NCBI GenBank assembly: GCA_963709075.1
Contig: CAVPUY010000017.1
Coordinates: forward strand, 171,497 to 235,496
From: Palsa-506 sp963709075
GTDB taxonomy: Bacteria; Actinomycetota; Actinomycetes; Streptosporangiales; Streptosporangiaceae
Direction of reading: 5' to 3'
DNA length: 64,000 nt
A program made the position numbers and the translations under genes. Numbering within the stretch: the stretch's first letter is position 1; the number at the start of each line of letters is the position of its first letter. Below are positions 9,558-17,660 of the stretch, in pieces. The notes below the pieces were generated by a model. It was not told the origin of the DNA and did not search any database. It was given only the letters and a program-made list of their open reading frames with translations.

Positions 9558-10403
9558 TCAGGAGTCCAGGCTCAGCACCATGGTCGGCCGCTCGATGACA
9601 TGGTCGTCGCGCAGCGGCCGGACCGCCGTGCCGATCGCGAAGAACTCCGTCGTGTGCGAGCCCCAGGTGTGGCTGTGCTGGCGCAGCTGGACTCCGACGA
9701 TGCCCTCCGCGTGCAGTTCCTCCGCCTCGGCCTGCATCCGGCTCATGGCCAGCTCACGAGCGTCGTACAGGGCCTGGGTGAACTGCTCGAGCTCCACGTT
9801 GCGGCCGATGTTGCCGATCTTGCCGCCGAGCCGCTGGTGCGCGATGTGATAGACGCAGGAGCCCATCACCATGCCGAGGGGGGCGTAGCCGGCCCGGATC
9901 AGCGTCCAGAAATCCTGGCCGGACAGGTCGGAGGTGAAGGGCAGCTTCTTGTTGTTGCGCCATTCCCGCACCCCGCCGCCGCCGGCGTCCGGCTCGGCAT
10001 GCACCGCGGTGCCGATCGCGATGAATTCGGCGATGTCGTTGCCGAACTCCTTCATCTCCACGTCAAGCCGGACGCCGACGATGCCGTCCGCGCCGAGCGC
10101 CTGGGCCTCCGCCTCCATCCGGCTCATCGCCAGCTCGCGGGCGTGGTACATGGCCTGGGACAGCACGTCGAGCTCCTGGTTCTTGCCCCAGCGGCCGATC
10201 TGCAGGCCGACGTGATAGATCGAGCTGCCGAGGACGAGCCCGAGCGGGCGGAAGCCCGCCTCCCGTACCAGCAGGAACTCGTTCACCGAGAGATCCGAGG
10301 TGAAGATGGAGCCAGGCTGGCCTGGCCGCAGCTCGGCCAGGCGGCGCATCGCGTCCTGCGGCACGCCAAGCACGCCGAATTCCTTGCTCTGCTGCTCGGT
10401 CAT
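9558..10403 (-). CDS. YbjQ-like (heavy-metal-binding domain family) protein with two domains, copy 2
   Basis: 281 aa with two repeats of a YbjQ/DUF74-like domain. Repeat 1 starts at FTSDLSVNEFLLVREAGFRP and contains GLVLGSSIYHVG, then ARELAMSRMEAEAQALGADG and EFIAIGTAVH. Repeat 2 starts at FTSDLSGQDFWTLIRAGYAP with the same blocks. ATG 10403 has a GGGAG site about 7 nt upstream. The family forms pentameric barrels; function is unsettled. The next gene upstream is a close paralogue with the same double-domain plan, so the pair arose by domain duplication and then gene duplication. Confidence 0.8.
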   Translation of the reverse strand: MTEQQSKEFGVLGVPQDAMRRLAELRPGQPGSIFTSDLSVNEFLLVREAGFRPLGLVLGSSIYHVGLQIGRWGKNQELDVLSQAMYHARELAMSRMEAEAQALGADGIVGVRLDVEMKEFGNDIAEFIAIGTAVHAEPDAGGGGVREWRNNKKLPFTSDLSGQDFWTLIRAGYAPLGMVMGSCVYHIAHQRLGGKIGNIGRNVELEQFTQALYDARELAMSRMQAEAEELHAEGIVGVQLRQHSHTWGSHTTEFFAIGTAVRPLRDDHVIERPTMVLSLDS

Positions 10404-10447
10404 TGATCTCCCTTGACTGCGTTCGGCCCAGGATGAGTTCGGCGGTC

Positions 10448-11327
10448 CTAGGTGCCCAGCCTGACCCGCGCGGCCTGCCTGCGCTGCGGATCTAGCGACA
10501 TGATGGCGAGGCTGGGGGCGATGTTTCTGGTGCCGCGGCCCGGCGAACCTGGCCGTGGCGGTGCCGATGATGGTGACCTCTACGATGTGGTCCTTGCGGT
10601 GCTCCTGCATCGGGCACTCCCGGTCCCGCACCCGCATGTCCATGCTGGAGACGACCACCCCGTCCGCGCCGAGCCTGCGCACGTCCCGCTCCAGCTGCCC
10701 GCGGGCGTCGTGCCTGGCCTGGTTGACGAGGTCGGTGTAGCCAACCACCTCGGAGTTGCCGGCGCCCCAGCTGGTCTGGTTCACCGTCAGCCAGTCATCG
10801 TGCCTGGCGCCGATCGAGATGCCGAGCGCGAAGCCGGCCGGCACCCAGCCTGCCATGATCAGCTTCGCGAAGTCCTGGCCGGACAGGTCCGAGGTGAACG
10901 GCGCGGGAAGCTCCACCCCGCCGGGCGCCCGGACCGCGGTGCCGATCGCCTTGAACTCCAGGCCGCCCGCCGGGAACCTGCCGATCTCGATCGACGCGCT
11001 GACCACGCCGTGCCCGCCGAGCGCGGCGCATTCGGCCGACATCCGGTCGAGCGCCTTGTGCCTGGCCTCGTACATCGTCTGCACCAGCGCGCCGAACGAG
11101 CCCATGCCGCCCGCCCCGGACACCGAGGTGACGCTCCGGTAGGGCGTGACGTACCCGCCGTAGCCGGCCCAGGCGCCCGGGCAGGCGTAACCGCCGGTGT
11201 AGCCGATGTTGTAGACCGCAGCGCCGAGCACCTGGCCGACCGGCTCGAAGCCGACGCTCCTGATCGCGGCGAACTCGTCGGCGGACAGCGCCGAGCCCCA
11301 GGTTCCGCTGCCGCGGATCTCGGCCAT
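10448..11327 (-). CDS. YbjQ-like protein with two domains, copy 1 (frameshift near its 3' end)
   Basis: About 290 aa. The repeats begin at SALSADEFAAIRSVGFEP and FTSDLSGQDFAKLIMAGWVP. Each has the VLGAAVYNIG or ISIGARHDDW block, an Ala/Arg-rich helix (ARHKALDRMSAECAALGGHG) and IGTAV. Near 10545 a single extra base breaks the frame. The natural ending, APSLAIMSLDPQRRQAARVR, is in the next frame with a TAG at 10448; without this break the two paralogues appear falsely fused. ATG 11327 has a weak ribosome site, and an upstream in-frame extension without a standard start is possible. It lies 44 bp upstream of copy 2. Confidence 0.75.
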
Positions 11328-11546
11328 CCGCGCCCTGGCCGCCGGCGGCAGGCCGGCCCGGGCTGGTCCTGGCTCATCCGGAACTGATCCTCGCTCACCC
11401 GGACTGGTCCCCGGTCACCCGCACGCACCTTTCGGGCTGGTTCGGCCGCTGCCCTAACGATACCGGCCGCGCGCCGCCGTGCTATGCACGCACGCCGGAG
11501 GCGGCGCCTCAACCGCCGCTGCTGCCGCCCGGCGGGCGGCGCCGGG

Positions 11547-11729
11547 TTACCCGCTGCCGTCGTCCTGGGCGTCCCATTCCTCGTTCCGCTTCCTCGCGGT
11601 CTCCAGCGCGTTCGCCGCTGCCTCCCGGGTCGGGTAGGGACCGAGCCGGTCCTTGCCGGGACAGCCCGCGTCGGGCTCGACGGCCATGTGCTTCAGGCAG
11701 AACCACCAGCGCTGCTGCTCATCGCTCAT
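11547..11729 (-). CDS. Small SPOR-like conserved protein
   Basis: 60 aa, MSDEQQRWWFCLKHMAVEP then GCPGKDRLGPYPTREAAANA and ALETARKRNEEWDA. The C-terminal pattern (GPYPTREAAANAL) resembles the short SPOR-like module of small actinobacterial proteins found next to methionine aminopeptidase genes. It is divergent from map with 20 bp between starts. GTG 11735 is an alternative start two codons upstream. Function is unknown. Confidence 0.7.
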   Translation of the reverse strand: MSDEQQRWWFCLKHMAVEPDAGCPGKDRLGPYPTREAAANALETARKRNEEWDAQDDGSG

Positions 11730-11749
11730 GCGCACTACACTTTCAGATC

Positions 11750-12599
11750 ATGGCGACCATGCTCCAGCCCGGCCGGATTTCCCCGCTGCGCCCGGTTCCG
11801 GCGAACATCAGCGACCCCGGAATACGTGGGCAGGCGGGTCCCGAGAACCGGCGAGCCCGACGTCAAGGACGCCGAGACGATCGAGCGGATGCGGGTGGCC
11901 GGGCGCATCGCCGCCCAGGCGCTGGCCGAGGTCGGCAGGCACGTGGCGCCGGGGGTAACCACGGACGAGCTGGACCGGGTCGGGCACGAGTTCCTCTGCG
12001 ACCACGGCGCGTACCCGAGCACGCTCGGCTACCGCGGTTACCCGAAGTCGCTGTGCACTTCGCTGAACGAGGTCATCTGCCACGGGATCCCGGACGACAC
12101 GGTGATCGCCGACGGCGACATCGTCAACATCGACATCACCGCCTATCATCGGCGGCGTGCACGGGGACACCAACGCCACCTTCCTGGCCGGATCCGTGGA
12201 CGAGGAGTCCCGGCTGCTCGTCGAGCGGACCAAAGAGGCGATGATGCGCGGCATCCGCGCGGTCGCGCCGGCCGGCGGCTGAACGCGGTCGGCCGGGTCA
12301 TCGAGTCGTATGCGCGCCGGTTCGGCTACGGGGTAGTGCGCGACTTCACCGGGCACGGCATCGGCACCACGTTCCACTCCGGCCTGATCGTGCCGCATTT
12401 CGACGATCCTGACGTCGACATGGTCATGGAGCAGGGAATGACGTTCACGATCGAGCCGATGCTCACGCTGGGCACGATCGACTACGACGTCTGGCCGGAT
12501 GGCTGGACGGCCGTCACCAGGGACCGCAAGCGCACCGCGCAGTTCGAGCACACGCTCGTGGTCACCGCGGACGGCGCCGAGATCCTGACGCTTCCGTAG
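11750..12599 (+). CDS. map: Type I methionine aminopeptidase (frameshifted)
   Basis: Removes the initiator methionine from nascent proteins. Family blocks are in order: DAETIERMRVAGRIAAQAL, TTDELDRVGHEF, NEVICHGIP (catalytic His), DIVNIDIT and GDTNATF (metal-ligand Asp residues), FTGHGIGTTFHS (metal-ligand His), MTFTIEPML (Glu) and AQFEHTLVVT (Glu). Frame breaks occur near 11815, near 12146 (extra C in TATCATCGG) and near 12280. All metal ligands are present across the frames, so the gene is probably intact in the organism. About 280 aa, normal for actinobacterial MetAP1. Confidence 0.85.
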
Positions 12600-12603
12600 C
12601 GCG

Positions 12604-13840
12604 TCAGGACCGGCGGGGCTTCCGGCGGCCGCGCCGGATGACCACGGCCAGGGCCAGCAGCCCGGCGACGAATCCCGCGCGCGCCGGCGGCCTGGATCCG
12701 CTCGGCAGCCGCGACGGCTGCCGCGTCGGGGCGGGCGACCCGGACCGGGCCCGGCGGCGGGCTGGCACCGAAGTGCGCGGCCGGGGCCATGCCCGCGGCC
12801 GGCGGCTGCGCGGCCAGCCGGCCGGCCGCCTTGACCGCGGCTGCCGCGTCGACCTCGCCGAAGCCGACGGCGGGACTGTAGCCGCCGGCCGGCCGGTACC
12901 GCGCGGAACTGATCAGCGCCTGCCGGACCAGGGCCGGGCCCGAGCCGCGGGTACCGCGACTTGATCAGCGCGGCCACGCCGGCCACGAACGCCGACGCCG
13001 GGCTGGTGCCGTTGACCGCGACGTATCCCCCGCCGGGCGCGGCGCCGGTGACGTCCACGCCGGGCGCGGAGAGGACCACGGACGCGTTCCGGTCGGAGAA
13101 CGGCGCGCGCCGGTGGCCGGCGCCGACCGCGGCGACGGAGATGACCCCGGCGAAGGACGCCGGGTAGGAGAACGGTGCGGGCCTGCCCGGCCTGGCGCCG
13201 TCGTTGCCCGCGGAGGCCACGACCACCACGCCATGGGAGATCGCGTAGCCGACGGCCTGGCGCACCTGCCGTGCGCCGGTGGCCGAGCCGAGCGACATGT
13301 TGATCACGCTGGCGCCGCGGCGGACCGCGTACCGGATTCCGCCGGCGATCGCCCGCTGGTAGCGAGGGTTCGCGTTGTAGACGGGAAACCCTGGCTCGTC
13401 CGGCGTCCAGGATGACGCGGACGGCCAGGATCCTGGCGGCGGGGGCGACGCCGACTATCCCGGCGGCGCGGCCGGGGCCGCTGCCGTGCCCGGCGATCAG
13501 CGACGCGATGAAGGTGCCGTGCCAGCGGGACGGCCGGAATCCGGGCGGGTTGGCCCCCCTGGTGAAGTCCAGGCCCGGTGGTCACCGAGCCGCTCAGGTC
13601 GGGCACCGCCGGGTCGGTGCCGGTGTCGAGCACCGCGACGGTCACGCCCCGGCCCCTGGTCAGCCGCCAGGCTGACGGCACGCCGATCGCGCTGAGCTCG
13701 GCCAGGTCGGCCGCCCGGGCCTGGTCACCGGTGGTGGCCGTCGCCGCGGGCGCGGCGGCCGCCGCGCCGGGCAGGGCCAGCAGCGCGCCGGGCAGGGCCA
13801 GGGCGGCCGCGAGCCTGGCCGCGGCGGTCAGCACAGCCAC
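12604..13840 (-). CDS. Mycosin-like S8 serine protease, membrane anchored (frameshifted)
   Basis: Subtilisin-family protease with the mycosin layout. It has an N-terminal signal segment (LAAALALPGALLALPGAAAA), then catalytic Asp in VAVLDTG, His in WHGTFIASLIAG and Ser in NGTSPASAFVAGVAALI. A Pro/Ala linker is followed by a C-terminal transmembrane helix, GFVAGLLALAVVIRRGRR. About 410 aa. Frame breaks near 13560, 13390, 12940 and 12690 leave all catalytic residues recognisable. Mycosins normally cap ESX/type VII secretion systems; here only a hypothetical membrane protein overlaps it by 13 bp and no Ecc or WXG100 gene is present. A general secreted subtilisin is the alternative. Confidence 0.75.
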
Positions 13841-14625
13841 TCCGGGCGTGCGCAGCTGACCTCGGCTGGCGCGGCCAGCGGCGCGAGCACCTCGGCGGCC
13901 AGCCGGGCGGCCGGCCGGAAGATCCCGAAGCGGCGATTCCCGGCCGGGACGGACGGACGGCCGTCGGCATAGCCAGCCACGGCGAGCACGACGTACCCGC
14001 CACGCCGCCGGCCCGTCATGACCTGTCTTGCCGCGCTGCCGAACCGGGCTGCTGCCGTACCTGCCACCGGATGCGCGCGGAGCGCGTAGCGCGGCGATGC
14101 CGGGGACACCGCAGTCAGCCGCACGGAGAAATCCCCAGGGTCGCGGCCAGCCGGGTCAGCGGAAGGCTCACCGCCGCGGCCAGCCGGACGCGCGGCCAGG
14201 CGCGCGGCGATGGCGTGCAGGAACGCGGCCGCGCCGGATGGCCTGGCGAACACGATCACGCCGACCGTGTAGATGATGCCCTGCAACTCGTCCGCATAGG
14301 TGCCGCGCAGCGCCGCGCGGCAGCCATCACGCAGCGCCTGGCGTGCGGCTGCGGCATCCATCGCCGCACTGCAGGCCGAGCCGGCGGCAATCCCGGCGCG
14401 CCGGGCAGTCTCCCTGGTCAGCAGGGCGGTCGTGTAGCCGAGGGTGGCCGGGAAGATCCGCCCGGCCGGCCACGTCCGCCAGCGCTGCGCCGCGGCCACG
14501 GCGGCGGCAGCTGACCGCCGCGCGGCGGTCGGGGCGCTGTCCTGCGCCGCGCGGGCACGGGCGCCCGCCAGCAGCGCGATCACGAGGCAGCCGGCCGCGG
14601 CCGCGGCGATCAGGCCGGCCAGCAT
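13828..14625 (-). CDS. Hypothetical protein with one N-terminal membrane helix
   Basis: 265 aa. Residues 2-22 (LAGLIAAAAAGCLVIALLAG) form one membrane helix; the rest is Ala/Arg-rich. It includes RIFPATLGYTTALLTRETAR, a CSAAMDAAAARQALRDGCRA segment with two Cys, and GTYADELQGIIYTVGVIVFA. I do not recognise it. Its stop overlaps the start of the mycosin-like protease by 13 bp, so the two are probably translated together and act at the membrane. An ATG near 14715, one frame off, could indicate a longer N-terminus if there is an indel. Confidence 0.65.
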   Translation of the reverse strand: MLAGLIAAAAAGCLVIALLAGARARAAQDSAPTAARRSAAAAVAAAQRWRTWPAGRIFPATLGYTTALLTRETARRAGIAAGSACSAAMDAAAARQALRDGCRAALRGTYADELQGIIYTVGVIVFARPSGAAAFLHAIAARLAARPAGRGGEPSADPAGRDPGDFSVRLTAVSPASPRYALRAHPVAGTAAARFGSAARQVMTGRRRGGYVVLAVAGYADGRPSVPAGNRRFGIFRPAARLAAEVLAPLAAPAEVSCARPEWLC

Positions 14626-14742
14626 CGCCCGGCCGGCCTGGCTACGGCGGAACCTGGCGGCATCCGCCCGGCATCCGGCGACGTGTCACGGTCGCCGGAT
14701 GCCGTACTGGTCATCAGCGAATGCTAGCTGGAGGCGGCCTAG

Positions 14743-15633
14743 TCAGACCCCGGCGGCGACGCGTTCTTGCGCGCCTTCCCACCACCTCGGCTCCGGTTTC
14801 GCCGTCTCGATCCACCAGGTGGCGCCGCTGGCCTGGTACGGCAACGCGATCTCCGGGACCGCCGCCGGGTCGGCTGCTACCTCTGCCCACACCACCAGGT
14901 CGAAGTCATCGGCAGGCAAGCTCCCTGGCGCGGCTGCGCCGCGCGCCGTGGCCGGGCCGCGTGCTCTGGTGATGCGGGTGCGGACGCCAGCGATGTCAGC
15001 GGCGGACGGGCGGACCAGGCCGCCCCCGCCGAACCGGATCGGGACCATCCCGTCCCAGCGTGCTGCCCGGGCGATCGGTCGCGGTGCGGGCAGCACGCCG
15101 CCAACCCAGACCGGTATCCGCGGTCGCTGGACCGGCGGCGGCGTGAACCGGACCGGATCCACGGTGAAGTGCTTGCCCTGATAGGAGAACCGCTCGCCGC
15201 TCCACAGCCCGGCCATGACGTCCAGGCCCTCATCGAGCAGCTCCGCGCGTTCCCGCTCGCCGGCCGGCTCGTGGAAGATGCCAAAGTCACCGTAGGCGGG
15301 CGAGCCGATGCCGACGCCGAGGATCAGCCTGCCGTTGCTCAGCCGGTCCAGTGTCGCCGTCTCCTTGGCCAGCTGCCACGGTCGGCGCCGGGGCACCGGC
15401 GTGATCATCGTGCCGAGCCGGATCCGGCTGGTCCGGGCGGCCACCACCGCGAGCACCAGCCACGGATCCACAATCGGCGGGCCATCACCGGTGTTCGAGA
15501 ACACGATGTGATCCCAGAGAAAGAAGCCGTCGAAACCGGCGCGCTCGGCCGCGACCCCGAGCTCGGCAAGCTCCATCGGATCCTCGGCGAAGCACGGCAC
15601 GGCCATGCCGCGCTGCAAGCTTGTCATCATCAT
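14743..15633 (-). CDS. LLM-class F420-dependent oxidoreductase
   Basis: 296 aa, luciferase-like monooxygenase fold. Family blocks are ELGVAAERAGFDGFFLWDHI, the conserved TSRIRLGTMITPVPRRRPWQ, LSNGRLILGVGIG and IPVWVGG. The sequence type (WDHIVF, TPVPRRRPWQLAKE) resembles F420-dependent rather than FMN-dependent members. It lies 75 bp downstream of the DapA-family gene on the same strand, the gap being filled by a 19-bp tandem repeat, so it may share that promoter and the GTCGAC operator. Substrate unknown. Confidence 0.85.
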   Translation of the reverse strand: MMMTSLQRGMAVPCFAEDPMELAELGVAAERAGFDGFFLWDHIVFSNTGDGPPIVDPWLVLAVVAARTSRIRLGTMITPVPRRRPWQLAKETATLDRLSNGRLILGVGIGSPAYGDFGIFHEPAGERERAELLDEGLDVMAGLWSGERFSYQGKHFTVDPVRFTPPPVQRPRIPVWVGGVLPAPRPIARAARWDGMVPIRFGGGGLVRPSAADIAGVRTRITRARGPATARGAAAPGSLPADDFDLVVWAEVAADPAAVPEIALPYQASGATWWIETAKPEPRWWEGAQERVAAGV

Positions 15634-15643
15634 CCCCTTTCAC

Positions 15644-15697
15644 GGTCACAGCGGGAAGCCTCGGTCACAGCGGGAAGCCTCGGTCACGGCGGGAGCG
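15644..15697. repeat. 19-bp tandem repeat between aldolase and LLM genes
   Basis: GGTCACAGCGGGAAGCCTC occurs twice exactly (15644-15662, 15663-15681), followed by a degenerate third copy. It fills most of the 75-bp gap between two same-strand genes. Confidence 0.8.
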
Positions 15698-15708
15698 CCG
15701 GCGGCAAA

Positions 15709-16471
15709 TCAGGAGACCCGGACGGCGGCGGAGGTGCCGCGGTCACCGGCCAGGATCTGCTTCAGCGCGGCCGGGCCGCCTGCCCGCACCGCCAGGTGCC
15801 GGTCGGCAAGCTCGCGCTGCGCGGCGGCATCGCCGGCGAACGCGCGGCAGCAGCGTTCCGGCTCCACGTTCGCCAGGGCGAGGATCGCGCCGGCTCCGCC
15901 CATCGGGCCGGCCAGCGCAAGCAGCGCCGACGACCCGACGTACGTCGCGCCGCGGTAGTGGGCGATCTCGTCAAGCAGGCGGTCCGCGCTGCCGGACGAA
16001 TCCTTGACGCCGGCGACCGGCAGGCCGGCCAGCGCGTCAACCGGCACGCCGGGCGACGATATCCAGGGGATGTGGTAGGCGAGAACCGGGCGACCGCCCG
16101 CCTCCGCACGGATGGCGGCGTAGTAACCGGGCAGGTCCGAGCTGCCCTGCGGTGGCCAGGCGAGCAGCGCGTCGGCCCCCGCACGGCACGCGGCGGCGGT
16201 GAGCTCGGCTGCCCGCTCCGCGGAGTGCGCACCGGTGCCTGCAAGCACCGGGATACCGCCGGGGACTGCCTGCGCGGACCGCCGCGATGACCGACATGCG
16301 CTCGGCGTCGGTCAAGGTGGCGGCCTCGCCGGTAGTGCCGCAGGCCAGCACTGCCCGGACGCCGCGCTCGGCCAGGTCGGCGGCCAGCGCCGCGGTTGCG
16401 GCCTCGTCGGCGCTGCCATCATCAGCGAAGATCGTCACGAGAGCGACGCCGACACCGCTGAACACGTTCAT
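15709..16471 (-). CDS. DapA/NanA-family aldolase or synthase (frameshifted)
   Basis: A TIM-barrel class I aldolase of the dihydrodipicolinate synthase / N-acetylneuraminate lyase family. It has the GTTGEAATLTDAER motif that binds the pyruvate carboxylate, a Tyr in PVLAYHIPW, and the Schiff-base lysine in LPVAGVKDSSG. About 254 aa, somewhat shorter than the usual 290-300. One indel near 16250 joins the two frames. ATG 16471 was chosen since MNVFSGVGVALVTIF is a typical N-terminus. Its promoter region is shared with the divergent SDR and contains tandem TCGACAA boxes. In this context it is more likely a catabolic 2-keto-3-deoxy-acid or related aldolase than the lysine-pathway enzyme; that is inference. 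Confidence 0.75.
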
Positions 16472-16671
16472 CAAAGGATTCCGCCTCGCTTGCCCGGGAC
16501 CTGGCTGCCGCGCAGCCAAGGTCGCGCCCACTGTGCTCCGCTATTCCTTCGTTCCGTTCTTCCGCTTCCTGCCCGGCCGCGGCGCCGGCCAGCTGCCCTG
16601 CGCCGGCCAGCTGCTGCCTGTTCCTGCGCTCCTGCCCAGTCCGTGGCTGACCGCTCCTTGCTGCTGAACCC

Positions 16672-16722
16672 TGGTCAGCCTCAGCCCGGATGTCTATACT
16701 AATTTAGTCGACAATCGACAAT
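16672..16722. promoter_or_regulatory. Divergent promoter with GTCGAC-type operator (SDR/ATPase and aldolase genes)
   Basis: The 328-bp divergent gap (16472-16799) has an AT-rich patch. A -10-like TATACT lies at 16695-16700 on the + strand. Immediately after it come two head-to-tail TCGACAA boxes (16708-16714 and 16715-16721), read as AGTCGACAATCGACAAT. The same core sits just downstream of -10 boxes at 33.05 kb and, on the other strand, at 32.83 kb. The position fits a repressor site, and the GntR/FCD protein at 27.97 kb is the candidate regulator. The rest of the gap shows nothing else except the SDR ribosome site AAAGGAG at 16788-16794. Confidence 0.65.
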
Positions 16723-16799
16723 ATGTCCTGAGCGGCCGGGCCGCGCAGCCGCGGTCCGGGCGGGCAGTCTTGGTGGCGGATGGCAGCAAAGGAGAACTT

Positions 16800-17660
16800 G
16801 TGCGGCAATCTCGCTTCGACGGCAGGGTCGCGGTGGTGACCGGCGGATCCAACGGAATCGGCCGCGCCATCACCGCGGCGCTCGCGGCCGAGGGCGCCAA
16901 GGTCGTCATCTGCGACCTGGCTGAGTCCGGGTACTTCTCCGGGAACCCGGATGTCGCCACGGTGTCCGGCGACGTCGCGGCGGGCGGCCTGGCTGACCGG
17001 GTGATCGCCGAGGCCGTAGACCGGTGGGGCCGGGTCGACGTCCTGGTCAACGATGCGGCCTCCTACCCGGACGGCACACTGCTCGAGATGCCGCCCGACG
17101 CCTGGGACCGGGTGTTCCGGGTGAACGTGACCGGTGCCTTCATGATGATGCAGGCCTTCGCCCGGCACTGCGTCAGCCAGGCCCCGCCCGGCCGCGGCGC
17201 CGGGGCAGCGCAGGGCAGTGGACCTGATGCCGGGTCAGCCAGAACGGGGGGCGCCGTGGTGAATATATCGACGGGATCGGCGCGGAATCCGCGGCCGGGC
17301 GGCGCCGCCTATAGTGCCTCCAAGGCTGCGGTGGAAACGATGAGCAAGGTCTTTGCCATGGAGCTTGGCCCGCACGGGATCCGGGTGAACGTAGTCGCCC
17401 CCGGCTACATCGACGTGCGCGCGTGGAGCGACGCGTACCCGGACCGGGCACCGGACGACCTGCGCGCCGCGCTGGTCCGGTCCATCCCGCTCGGCCGGGC
17501 CGGTGATCCGCGGGACATCGCCGAGGCAGTGCTCTTCCTCTCCTCGGATGCGGCCGCCAACATCACCGGCACGGTGCTTGAGGTGGACGGCGGCTCGAAT
17601 GCCGGCCGGTACGCGCTGGCCGCGCACGTCGGGACTGGGCATGCCAGTGACCGCGGATAA
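16800..17660 (+). CDS. SDR-family NAD(P)-dependent oxidoreductase
   Basis: 286 aa classical short-chain dehydrogenase. It has the cofactor loop VVTGGSNGIGRA, then NDAAS in place of the usual NNAG. The catalytic Ser is in VVNISTGSA and the catalytic YxxxK in YSASKAAVE. The C-terminal DVRAWSDAYPDRAPDD and AANITGTVLEVDGGSN are typical. An extra Gly/Ala-rich loop precedes the catalytic Ser. GTG 16800 has AAAGGAG at 5 nt spacing; a longer frame from a TTG lacks one. It overlaps the ABC ATPase gene by 20 bp. It probably oxidises a hydroxyl group of the substrate imported by the locus, an inference from shared operators. Confidence 0.9.
   Translation: MRQSRFDGRVAVVTGGSNGIGRAITAALAAEGAKVVICDLAESGYFSGNPDVATVSGDVAAGGLADRVIAEAVDRWGRVDVLVNDAASYPDGTLLEMPPDAWDRVFRVNVTGAFMMMQAFARHCVSQAPPGRGAGAAQGSGPDAGSARTGGAVVNISTGSARNPRPGGAAYSASKAAVETMSKVFAMELGPHGIRVNVVAPGYIDVRAWSDAYPDRAPDDLRAALVRSIPLGRAGDPRDIAEAVLFLSSDAAANITGTVLEVDGGSNAGRYALAAHVGTGHASDRG

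Noticed and set aside
9558..11327. Single 589-residue protein made of four YbjQ-like domains
   Set aside because: The join near 10400-10545 is low complexity. A one-base shift there restores a family-typical ending with a stop, and the second gene has its own ATG and ribosome site.
14767..16290. 507-residue + strand frame over the LLM and aldolase genes
   Set aside because: Shadow frame; the LLM and DapA-family motifs are on the minus strand.
16531..16800. Promoter motif at 16.7 kb as part of an insertion sequence end
   Set aside because: The repeats are short head-to-tail boxes next to a -10 element, with no terminal inverted repeats and no transposase nearby.
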